20,412 bases of DNA, taken from a virus. Made by a program: the position numbers and the translations under genes. The stretch's first letter is position 1. The number at the start of each line of letters is the position of its first letter. Shown here one piece after another: positions 12,841-19,741 of the stretch. The notes beneath the pieces were generated by a model. The model made no database searches. It was not told where the DNA came from and worked only from the letters and a program-made list of their open reading frames with translations. The stretch lies in the IMG/VR virus record IMGVR_UViG_3300023257_001119, positions 1 through 20,412 of that record, one strand, 5' to 3'.

Positions 12841-14199
12841 ATGAAAAAAGTTGCAATTTTAACCTCCTTTACATCAGCGGATTGTGCTTACAGTCTTAAC
12901 AATGTAGTGCAGGATCAGATAAAGATGTTGGTAGATAATGGTTATAAGCCCATAGTAATTGCTAGTGAGGGGTTTAAACCCATTGAGAACTATGCATTAC
13001 CAGAAGTCGAGATGAGGTTCGTCCCCTCGATTACAAGATCTAATAACGTAAGTGTGGATGAGAAGTTTGATGAGGACGTAAAGAAAACATACGAAGCTCT
13101 AAAAGAAGCCTTGAAGGGTATTGATGTTATATTCACACACGATTTAATTTACCAACCTGCGGAATTAAAAACCCATGTAGCGTGTAGAAGGATTGCTGCT
13201 GAATCACATCACCGATGGTTACACTGGATACATTCAGCAACCACTCCACATATCTTATTAGATAAATTAAATCTTTCCGGGGAGACAAAAGAGATCTATA
13301 CTCCATTCTTAAAGAATAAGTTCCCGAATAGTTTTCTTGTTTTTCCAAACGCATATTCAAGAAGAAGGATTGCGACCAATTTCGGATACGAACAAGACGA
13401 GGTGAAGACCGTTAACCACCCAACAGACATCTTCACATATATGGACATGCACCCAATGACACAGAAGTTAGCAGAGGGTAAAGATCTTTTATCTGCTGAT
13501 ATGATTTGTGTATATCCAATCAGACTTGATCGGGGAAAGAACGTAGAGGTTCCGATTGAAATATTAGCACAAGCCAAGAAAAAGGGGATGTCTGTTCGCA
13601 TGATTGTTGTGGACTTTCATTCAACAGGAGGAGATAAAATAACCTATAGGGAATCTTTGAAAAGATTAGGAGCCGATAAAGGCTTAAATGATAACGAATT
13701 GACATTTACAAGTGAGTTTGATGAATCGCTGAAAACACGATGTCCCCGAAAGATGGTTAGAGACCTTTTCCTTCTTTCTAACGTATTTATAATGTCTTCT
13801 AAAAGCGAATCATATTCATTAATTACGCAAGAGGCTGCAATGTGTGGGAACATCATTCTTATCAACAGAGACTTTCCCCCATTCATTGATGTGTTTGGGG
13901 ATGCGCCTTATCAGGGACAATTCTCCTCTAACATGGATGCTTTAACAGGGATGGATGGAGAGACGACAACAAAGTTTAATGACAAAGATGCTTACATGTC
14001 GGATATGGCAGGGAGGCTAATCTATGAAATCAAGAACAATCGAGTATTACGAATGAAGGATAGGACAAGAAAGTTTAGGTCTTTAGATTATATCTTCAAA
14101 CACCAATTACAGCCTTTGATAGACTTTCAACCAAGGGGAATTGCAAAAGAAGCAGAGGAAGTAAAAGAAAATATATATCAAGAAGCGGAATTACTATGA
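12841..14199 (+). CDS. GT4-family glycosyltransferase, first gene of the cassette
   Basis: This 452-residue enzyme has a GT-B layout. The N-terminal domain begins MKKVAILTSFTSADCAYSL with a VVQDQIKMLVDNGYKPIVIA helix-strand and IDVIFTHDL. The C-terminal domain has CVYPIRLDRGKN (about 222-233), the basic donor-phosphate site, and MSSKSESYSLITQEAAMCGN (about 318-337) with an EX7E motif. It is close to full length for GT4. It has no signal peptide or membrane anchor, so it is a cytoplasmic or peripheral enzyme. ATG 12841 lies 10 bases after the terminator tail with no strong Shine-Dalgarno site. The next gene overlaps it by ATGA. Donor and acceptor are unknown; the adjacent Thr/Ser virion proteins are plausible acceptors. 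Confidence 0.85.
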   Translation: MKKVAILTSFTSADCAYSLNNVVQDQIKMLVDNGYKPIVIASEGFKPIENYALPEVEMRFVPSITRSNNVSVDEKFDEDVKKTYEALKEALKGIDVIFTHDLIYQPAELKTHVACRRIAAESHHRWLHWIHSATTPHILLDKLNLSGETKEIYTPFLKNKFPNSFLVFPNAYSRRRIATNFGYEQDEVKTVNHPTDIFTYMDMHPMTQKLAEGKDLLSADMICVYPIRLDRGKNVEVPIEILAQAKKKGMSVRMIVVDFHSTGGDKITYRESLKRLGADKGLNDNELTFTSEFDESLKTRCPRKMVRDLFLLSNVFIMSSKSESYSLITQEAAMCGNIILINRDFPPFIDVFGDAPYQGQFSSNMDALTGMDGETTTKFNDKDAYMSDMAGRLIYEIKNNRVLRMKDRTRKFRSLDYIFKHQLQPLIDFQPRGIAKEAEEVKENIYQEAELL

Positions 14200-14966
14200 G
14201 GAATCGATCAACTACGTTCTCGATAATTACACCAGTACGTAATAGACAAGATACCATCAGGAGATGTATGGAGTCGGTCTTTGTACAAACGTATGCTAAG
14301 AAGAACTACGAACATATCATTGTGGACGATGCATCGAAGGACGACACCATAGAGCTCGTTAAAAGCGTAAGTTCTATGCAGTCATGTAGGGAACCTATTA
14401 AACTAATCGAACAACCAGAACACTTAGAGAGAGCCATTTGTCGAAATAACGGAATGTTGGAAGCAAAACATGATTGGATTTGTTGGCTAGATTCAGACGA
14501 TGCTTATACGCAAAGATATTTAGAAACGGTAGCACGAGCAATCAAAGAGAATCCAGAAATACTATGCTTTAACTTTGGGTCGATTGTTCACCACAATGAC
14601 AATCACCATAGTACACGACCCACGTTTTGCCCAAAGATTATAAAGGACGAGGGGAATGGGTTGGGTTGTCACGAGGAGTTTAAGAGCGGTAAGATTGGAA
14701 CTGGATCCTTTGTCTTTCACAAGTCTGTGTTAGATACTATAGGAATGCTTCCTGAGGTAAGTAGCCCATACGCATTGAAAGACGAAGCCATAAAGGAATT
14801 TGGGAAGAACTGGAATGAGAGTAAAGATATATTTGATTTGTATTTAGAGAAAGGTGTAACACTGGGTAATCCTTGGGGAGATGATTATTACATGTTTTAC
14901 AAGATTACAAGAAAGTTTATAAGTAAACCGTTGGGTATTAATTTGTATTACCATAATGTAAGATAG
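14196..14966 (+). CDS. GT2-family glycosyltransferase (GT-A fold)
   Basis: This 256-residue protein carries the GT2 signature from its start: TFSIITPVRNRQDTIRRCME (7-26), HIIVDDASKDDT (40-51) for nucleotide binding, ERAICRNNGMLEA (78-90), and WICWLDSDDAY (94-104) with the DSDD metal/UDP-sugar motif. The second half has an acceptor-side region (FKSGKIGTGSFVFHKS), an insert ALKDEAIKEFGKNWNESKDI and WGDDYYMFYKI, a likely catalytic aspartate region. No transmembrane helices are present, so it is a soluble inverting transferase. It is translationally coupled to the preceding GT4 gene by ATGA. Specificity is unknown. Confidence 0.88.
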   Translation: MRNRSTTFSIITPVRNRQDTIRRCMESVFVQTYAKKNYEHIIVDDASKDDTIELVKSVSSMQSCREPIKLIEQPEHLERAICRNNGMLEAKHDWICWLDSDDAYTQRYLETVARAIKENPEILCFNFGSIVHHNDNHHSTRPTFCPKIIKDEGNGLGCHEEFKSGKIGTGSFVFHKSVLDTIGMLPEVSSPYALKDEAIKEFGKNWNESKDIFDLYLEKGVTLGNPWGDDYYMFYKITRKFISKPLGINLYYHNVR

Positions 14967-14996
14967 AACATTTAAAGTTAATTTAAAATTAAAAAG

Positions 14997-15788
14997 ATGG
15001 AAGACAAAAAAGAACAAACTTGGCAAGAAAAAGAAAAAGAAGCTAGAGAAAAGATAGAGGCGGATCGAAAAATAGATATTGTCATTACGTCATACAATCG
15101 TAGACAGTTTACAGAGACATGTATACGAGAGATTTATAATAGAACAACAACACCACATAGGGTTATTGTTGTGGACAATGGTTCAACAGACGACAGTGTA
15201 TCATACCTACAGGCTTTAAAACACACAGGACACATAGACGTTCTAATCCTTCTGGATAGAAACCTAGGATTAGAAAGGGCAAAGAACATTGGGCTGTCAG
15301 TTGTGAATTCAACATGGTATGTAGATACAGATAACGATATTATTGTTGAGAGCCCTAGAGATGGTACAGATTGGTTAGCAAAGCTAGTGGACTTGATTGC
15401 AAGGAATACAGAGTTTGGGGGGATTGCATGTAGACCACAGGTAATGGTGGGAGAACCAGGTAATGCTTTTGATAAAGTTGATGAGGTAAGAGAAGGTAAC
15501 GCAGGAGCACACGCCCGTATAATGCACACAGACACGATAAGAGATGTTGGGGGATGGAATAACCACTTTACAAACAGAAGCGAGGAGAAGGAGATCAGGG
15601 GCCGTCTAGGCAAGGTTCAGTTGAAGACAGGATATGCAAAGAATATAAGATGCATTCATTTGTTTGGAGAGAACTGGGGATATAAAGGAGTGGAACATTT
15701 CCATAGAGATATATGGCCACCAGTACAAAGTTACGAATGGAACAATGTTAAAATTAATTGGGAGACCTGTAGAAAAGAAGATGAATGA
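14997..15788 (+). CDS. GT2-family glycosyltransferase with a charged N-terminal extension
   Basis: The 263-residue product starts with about 24 charged helical residues (EDKKEQTWQEKEKEAREKIE) and then the GT2 domain: IDIVITSYNRRQFTETCIRE (26-45), RVIVVDNGSTDDS (55-67), DRNLGLERAKNIGL (87-100), and TWYVDTDNDIIVE (106-118) with DTDND in the DxD position. GGIACRPQVM and VGGWNNHFTNRSEEKEIRGR follow in the acceptor domain, where E-x-E/ED pairs often provide the base. It is soluble. A 30-base AT-rich gap separates it from the previous gene. Its stop codon overlaps the ATG of the broken small gene at 15781. Substrate unknown. Confidence 0.88.
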   Translation: MEDKKEQTWQEKEKEAREKIEADRKIDIVITSYNRRQFTETCIREIYNRTTTPHRVIVVDNGSTDDSVSYLQALKHTGHIDVLILLDRNLGLERAKNIGLSVVNSTWYVDTDNDIIVESPRDGTDWLAKLVDLIARNTEFGGIACRPQVMVGEPGNAFDKVDEVREGNAGAHARIMHTDTIRDVGGWNNHFTNRSEEKEIRGRLGKVQLKTGYAKNIRCIHLFGENWGYKGVEHFHRDIWPPVQSYEWNNVKINWETCRKEDE

Positions 15789-15918
15789 AATAGTAGAAAA
15801 GGTTAAGCTGTTTATTGTATAGCTGCTTATTGGGCCGGGTTATGTATTATTTAAGTTATCAAAACTATTGTTCCCCTTGGAAACGGAAGAATGTTTAGAA
15901 ATCTTTTACGATCAATGA
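15781..15918 (+). pseudogene. Small membrane-protein-like gene interrupted by an in-frame TAG
   Basis: From ATG 15781, which overlaps the stop of the GT2 gene, the frame reads MNEIVEKVKLFIV, then TAG (15820-15822), then LLIGPGYVLFKLSKLLFP and LETEECLEIFYDQ, and stops at TGA 15916-15918. That stop overlaps ATG 15915 of the next GT4 gene as ATGA. Both junctions and the hydrophobic continuity across the TAG (FIV-LLIGPGYVLF) suggest one gene of about 45 codons encoding a short membrane peptide. TGG to TAG would be a single change. It may be a decayed gene, a strain variant or a sequencing error. The function is unknown; a small membrane partner of the glycosyltransferases is only a guess. Confidence 0.5.
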
Positions 15919-16886
15919 AGATATATATTGTAGACAGTAATGGTTTCAAGTTCTCGAATATTCTCGCTAGAGGATGGACAAAGATGGGACATGAAGTTAG
16001 AAGCTTTCACTGTCTTCATATGCCATTATACGATTGGGCAGACATTGTCTACTTTGACTTTGCAGACAACAATGTAAAATGGTTATCGAAATATGCTAAC
16101 GGGACTCAGTTGAAAGACAACATTCCATACGACCCAAAGAAAACACATGTGGTAAGATGTGTAGACATAGAGGCTTATGCAGGACATCCGGGGCCAGTAG
16201 ATTGGACTAAGTTTGATGCTTGTATTTTTATATCCGAACACATACAGAAGTATTGTCAAGATAAATTCCCTAGCTTAAAGGGTGTTAAACAACATCTAGT
16301 AAGGTGTGGAGTTGAGACAGACAAGTTTCATATTATAGATCGAGAACCAACTGATACTTTTGATATAGGATTTCTTGGAAGGCTATGGATAGGAAAGAAC
16401 TTTCCGGGAGTATTGGATGTTTTATATGAATGCAAGAAGCGTTGCGATAAGGTTAAGTTACATGTAAGAGCCGATGGTTATGACCCTGCATGGTGGGAAG
16501 CTTTCTGTAAGCACAGGATAAAAGCACTTGGATTAGAGGACAATATAGTTTATTATGATTATATAGAGGATCTCACAGATTGGTATAATAAACTAGACTA
16601 CGTTATAGTACCTTCTTTTAAGGAAGCCTTCTCTTATGCAGCAGGTGAAGCAGCCGCATGTGGAGTACAACCTTTGATATTAAATTCACCAGAGATGGAT
16701 AAGACATGGCCAGAGAGTTGGAGATATAACACACCCTCAGAAGCCGCAGCAATAATTATGGGAACAGACTATGATAGGAAAAGGGTTCGCCAGTTCATCT
16801 TGGACAATTACAGTGCAGAGAAACATATATTAGAAACAAGTAAAATATGCAAGATACCAACGAAAGATTTAAAAGAAAAACAATAA
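15915..16886 (+). CDS. GT4-family glycosyltransferase
   Basis: From ATG 15915 the protein has 323 residues and starts MKIYIVDSNGFKFSNILARG, a normal GT-B N-terminus. ATG 15891 would add 8 residues that are an out-of-frame reading of the preceding small gene, although a GGAAG lies before it. Key regions are WTKFDACIFISEHIQKY, VRCGVETDKFH, DIGFLGRLWIGKNFPGVLDV with the basic phosphate-binding site, and VPSFKEAFSYAAGEAAACGV containing the EX7E motif. The overall layout matches GT4 enzymes that use nucleotide-activated sugars. It overlaps the next GT2 gene by 40 bases, so the two are probably expressed as a unit. Acceptor unknown. Confidence 0.85.
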   Translation: MKIYIVDSNGFKFSNILARGWTKMGHEVRSFHCLHMPLYDWADIVYFDFADNNVKWLSKYANGTQLKDNIPYDPKKTHVVRCVDIEAYAGHPGPVDWTKFDACIFISEHIQKYCQDKFPSLKGVKQHLVRCGVETDKFHIIDREPTDTFDIGFLGRLWIGKNFPGVLDVLYECKKRCDKVKLHVRADGYDPAWWEAFCKHRIKALGLEDNIVYYDYIEDLTDWYNKLDYVIVPSFKEAFSYAAGEAAACGVQPLILNSPEMDKTWPESWRYNTPSEAAAIIMGTDYDRKRVRQFILDNYSAEKHILETSKICKIPTKDLKEKQ

Positions 16887-17809
16887 ACACCTTTGTCATT
16901 CCCGTCATTCGAGATATATTCATTGAGGACTGTCTGGAATCTTTATGGTCACATTGTGATATGGAGCAGCATAGAGTCATTCTAATTGACCAAACAAAGG
17001 ATGGAATATACGATAGAATCAGGGATAAAGTACATGCATATGTAAGACCACATAGAAACCTAGGATTTGCCGCCGCAATGAATATGGGTATTAGAATGGC
17101 AACAACCAAGTATGTGACGTGTGCAAATGACGATATAGTCTTTATTGACGAAAGATGGTGGGATGGTATCCTTGAAACCTTTGATAGACATCCAGACATG
17201 GGAGGAGTTAACCCATTTTCCATATGGGAGACTGGATGGGGTTATGGTGCAAAGCCAGATAATCCAGAACGCATAGCAGAGGTTCTAAAGATATTTGGAA
17301 AGCGGGGAAGAACCTTTCAAAGAGGGGGACAGGTATTCTTTTCTTATTTAGAAGATGAAAAGAATATTACTAAAGAGGATATTGACTTTATCAAAACCGT
17401 AAGACCTGGTATGATAGACGGAATTGCCACATGGTGTACGACATTTAAAAGAGAGTCGTTGGCACTGAAAGGGTTATTCGACGAACGATTTTATCCGGGT
17501 GGGGGAGAGGACTATGACATAGGGGGAAGGTTTTATGATAAAGACTATCCGTATGTAGACGCAGGAAGACTTAGGGTTTGTGCAACGTCTAATAGTTGGG
17601 TACACCATTTGTGGTCACAATCAAGATACATGGAAAAGAAGGACGCAATGGAGGGTTATCCAATTGAAGCGGAGCGAAGATGGAATAAGCTTGGGGACTG
17701 TTGGCCAGAAAAAGAAGACAAAGAAGATAGACACAAAAACCATTGTTTTAATGGTCATCCAACTCTTTCAAGAGGTAGGGTGGGTAATATTTATACAGTA
17801 GACTTATGA
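16847..17809 (+). CDS. GT2-family glycosyltransferase
   Basis: This 320-residue protein has a GT2 core: NTFVIPVIRDIFIEDCLESL (14-33), RVILIDQTKDG (43-53), PHRNLGFAAAMNMGIRMATT (68-87), and YVTCANDDIVFID (89-101), where NDD takes the DxD position. RPGMIDGIATWCTTFKRESL and FYPGGGEDYDIGGRFYD supply an acceptor-domain ED pair. The C-terminus is rich in His, Trp and Lys (NKLGDCWPEKEDKEDRHKNH). It most resembles rhamnosyl/galactofuranosyl-type GT2 enzymes in layout, without firm specificity. It overlaps the preceding GT4 gene by 40 bases and couples to the small helical gene at 17806 by ATGA. Confidence 0.85.
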   Translation: MQDTNERFKRKTINTFVIPVIRDIFIEDCLESLWSHCDMEQHRVILIDQTKDGIYDRIRDKVHAYVRPHRNLGFAAAMNMGIRMATTKYVTCANDDIVFIDERWWDGILETFDRHPDMGGVNPFSIWETGWGYGAKPDNPERIAEVLKIFGKRGRTFQRGGQVFFSYLEDEKNITKEDIDFIKTVRPGMIDGIATWCTTFKRESLALKGLFDERFYPGGGEDYDIGGRFYDKDYPYVDAGRLRVCATSNSWVHHLWSQSRYMEKKDAMEGYPIEAERRWNKLGDCWPEKEDKEDRHKNHCFNGHPTLSRGRVGNIYTVDL

Positions 17810-17994
17810 AAAAACAAATAGAGAATGCGATCGAGAATATTAATATCTTAAACAAGGCTTTAGGCGATATGGTTGCAACGAGAAAAAATCATGAAATAGT
17901 AACGATTGCAGTTATTCAAATCTTAAATACACTTAACGACTGTAAGGGAGAGTTCGATACGCATACTGCCCCAGAGACTGGCGTGGAGAAGTAA
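17806..17994 (+). CDS. Small helical protein at the end of the glycosyltransferase cassette
   Basis: This 62-residue protein starts at ATG 17806, overlapping the stop of the GT2 gene as ATGA. Residues 1-48 have a heptad-like pattern (IENAIENINILNKALGDMVA and HEIVTIAVIQILNTLND), consistent with a helical hairpin or coiled coil. The end is acidic (GEFDTHTAPETGVEK). No family is recognised. It lies last before the terminator at 18025 and may be a chaperone-like partner of the transferases, but this is only positional. Confidence 0.65.
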   Translation: MKKQIENAIENINILNKALGDMVATRKNHEIVTIAVIQILNTLNDCKGEFDTHTAPETGVEK

Positions 17995-18024
17995 CTGGAA
18001 TTTCAGAACATAAACAGATAATTT

Positions 18025-18054
18025 ATCCCTATATATAAACGTATAGGGATTTTT
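18025..18054 (+). terminator. Intrinsic terminator closing the cassette
   Basis: ATCCCTATA (18025-18033) and TATAGGGAT (18042-18050) form a perfect 9-bp stem with an 8-base loop and a T run (18050-18054). It ends transcription of the glycosyltransferase operon. Its 3' arm contains the AGGGA that serves as the only visible ribosome-binding site for the next gene. Confidence 0.88.
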
Positions 18055-18058
18055 ATTG
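18045..18058 (+). promoter_or_regulatory. AGGGA ribosome-binding site and TTG start hidden in the terminator
   Basis: AGGGA (18045-18049) lies 6 bases before TTG 18056, the first possible start after an in-frame TAG at 18044-18046. AGGGA is part of the terminator's 3' arm, so it would be base-paired in any transcript that reads through from upstream. No promoter is visible between the terminator and the gene. Confidence 0.45.
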
Positions 18059-19741
18059 ACGACAACAAGTACCACAACAACGTCGACAACTACGACCAGT
18101 TCAAGCACAACTACTACAAGTACTTCGACAACCACAACTAGTACGTCAACCACGACCACGTTACCATTACACTTTAATGAACGGGATGGGCAGTTCTATT
18201 CTTCTGGAATACTTTTGAGAGATTCGGACGATAAGATTGCATTTAGATTTACCCCTTGGCAAACAACACGGATAAGTGAGTTATATCTTTATTTGTCAAA
18301 AAGTGGAACTTCACCAACATTTAGGTTTGGGATACAATCCGATAATGCAGGAGAACCATCGGGATCTTTTCTAGCTAGTGCAACCGGTACAATCAGCTCT
18401 TCGGTGGGGGGTTGGAAGAAACTTGTCCTTAGCGAATATGCAGCATTAACAGCCGGCGCAACATACTGGATTGTAATGGAACATTCTAGTGGAACTATAG
18501 ACGGTTCAAACTATGGTGTTATGGGGATGGCTAATAGTAGCGACTCCACATGGGTTTTTAACGATATAGAGGGAGACCTTGCAGTATTTAGTTATAACGG
18601 CTCTACTTGGTCAGAAGAAAGCTCTCATACCCCCCTCTTCGGGACGGAAACATTGATTGGGCAACCCATAATTAGATTCGACCTCTATCCAACATACAGC
18701 ATAAATGACTCGCAGTATGTTAAGTATGCAGAGAAGGTTAAATTTGCAGAAAACAAAACAGTTGCAAGCATCAGGTTTAGCATACGAAAAGAAACGGAGG
18801 GTGTTGACGATGATCTATACTATGAGATAAGAGAAGAGGACGACACGCTTTTAAGAAGCGGAATTGTCGTAAAACACACAATGGCCATTTGGGGCAACAA
18901 TATGTGGGCAGAGGCTAACCTCAGCAGCCCGTTAACCCTGATAGCAGACACCTACTATAGGCTGATATTGTATTCTGAATCCTCGATTGGGAATGAATGG
19001 TATATCAATTATGCAGAGGTTTCAATAAGTGGGGAAGAGTCTCCACAACAGGAGAATGCGGGATATGGGGGACAGCATTGTTTTTTAGATAAATATGTGG
19101 ATAGCGCATGGGGAGGATTAGGGGGAGATGCCGTTGAGAAAGATTTATTGTTCGGTATTGAGGCAACGAGCACGAGCACAAGCACTTCAACAAGTACGAG
19201 TAGCTCAACAAGTACGACTACTTCGACAAGTACAAGCACCTCTACTTCAACTAGTACTTCTACCACAACTACTAGTAGTTCAACAAGTACTTCTACTTCG
19301 ACCACAACAACAAGTAGCTCTACCTCAACATCAACTAGTACGTCAACCAGTACGACCACTACATCGAGTAGTACCAGTACGACCACGAGTACTTCAACGA
19401 GTACAACAACAAGTACGTCAACAAGTACTTCTACCACAACAACACTTGCGTTTATATTACAGGAAACGGGAGATGTTATTTTACAAGAAACAGGAGATAA
19501 GTTGGCACTTGAACAATTGGGCACAACTACCTCTACAAGTACAACTACTACATCAAGTTCTACCAGCACAACAACGTCAACTAGCACAACCACAACATCT
19601 AGTTCAACCACAACAAGTAGTTCAACCAGTACATCAACATCAACAAGTACCTCTACTACCACACTCTCAATTGAGTTTGGTAGTTTAGGGATAGATATTA
19701 TACAGGACAAATTTACATATAACTTAGACACAAAAAACTAA
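18056..19741 (+). CDS. Fibre-like virion protein with two beta-sandwich domains and three Thr/Ser tracts
   Basis: The 561-residue product opens directly with a Thr/Ser tract (2-35). Domain 1 (about 36-210) has RISELYLYLSKSGTSPTFRF, SDNAGEPSGSFLASATGTIS, and GATYWIVMEHSSG, the pattern of a carbohydrate-binding-like beta-sandwich (x-G-x-P-S-G-x-x-L-A, then L-x-x-G-x-x-Y-W-I-V). Domain 2 (about 211-370) repeats it: KTVASIRFSIRKETEGVDDD and LTLIADTYYRLILYSESS. Tract 2 (371-463), a small repeat ILQETGDV-ILQETGDK, tract 3 (490-536) and a 25-residue tail follow. It is probably a tail fibre or surface adhesin. TTG 18056 is the only plausible start, which is odd: a gene beginning with a linker suggests a lost N-terminus. 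Confidence 0.72.
   Translation: MTTTSTTTTSTTTTSSSTTTTSTSTTTTSTSTTTTLPLHFNERDGQFYSSGILLRDSDDKIAFRFTPWQTTRISELYLYLSKSGTSPTFRFGIQSDNAGEPSGSFLASATGTISSSVGGWKKLVLSEYAALTAGATYWIVMEHSSGTIDGSNYGVMGMANSSDSTWVFNDIEGDLAVFSYNGSTWSEESSHTPLFGTETLIGQPIIRFDLYPTYSINDSQYVKYAEKVKFAENKTVASIRFSIRKETEGVDDDLYYEIREEDDTLLRSGIVVKHTMAIWGNNMWAEANLSSPLTLIADTYYRLILYSESSIGNEWYINYAEVSISGEESPQQENAGYGGQHCFLDKYVDSAWGGLGGDAVEKDLLFGIEATSTSTSTSTSTSSSTSTTTSTSTSTSTSTSTSTTTTSSSTSTSTSTTTTSSSTSTSTSTSTSTTTTSSSTSTTTSTSTSTTTSTSTSTSTTTTLAFILQETGDVILQETGDKLALEQLGTTTSTSTTTTSSSTSTTTSTSTTTTSSSTTTSSSTSTSTSTSTSTTTLSIEFGSLGIDIIQDKFTYNLDTKN
18059..18160 (+). repeat. Thr/Ser-coding tract 2a (N-terminal in the fibre-like gene)
   Basis: About 34 Thr/Ser codons in TTTTS and TTTTSSS blocks, ending TTTT before LPLHF. 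It is the mate of tract 1 across the glycosyltransferase cassette. Confidence 0.88.
19166..19444 (+). repeat. Thr/Ser-coding tract 2b (middle)
   Basis: About 93 Thr/Ser codons with TTTTSSST blocks, ending TTTT before LAFIL. It shares a 17-base block, ACTACATCGAGTAGTAC, with tract 1, which suggests exchange or common origin. Confidence 0.9.
19454..19501 (+). repeat. Two tandem 24-bp units coding ILQETGDx
   Basis: The frame reads ILQETGDV then ILQETGDK, followed by a third degenerate unit LALEQLG. The two DNA copies differ at several positions, so the repeat is older than the 69-bp duplication. It may form a small beta module between tracts 2b and 2c. Confidence 0.8.
19523..19663 (+). repeat. 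Thr/Ser-coding tract 2c (C-terminal)
   Basis: About 47 Thr/Ser codons with TTTTSSS blocks, ending TTT before LSIEFGSLGIDIIQ, the last 25 residues of the fibre-like protein. Confidence 0.88.

Larger units (their letters stand above)
12740..18055 (+). other. Candidate inserted glycosyltransferase cassette between Thr/Ser tracts
   Basis: About 5.3 kb separates the TTTTLL end of the gene at 12326-12739 from the Thr/Ser tract that opens the gene at 18056. The segment carries a promoter-like site and an intrinsic terminator at its left end, five glycosyltransferases, a broken small gene, a small helical gene and a terminator at its right end. None of its gene products is structural. This is the organisation of a moron-type insertion. 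No integrase, transposase or terminal inverted repeat is visible. If it moved, homologous recombination through the Thr/Ser-coding repeats is the simplest route. Confidence 0.4.

Noticed and set aside
15134-15613. Antisense ORF of 159 codons inside a GT2 gene
   Set aside because: The GT2 frame has clear motifs throughout; the antisense product has only shadow composition.
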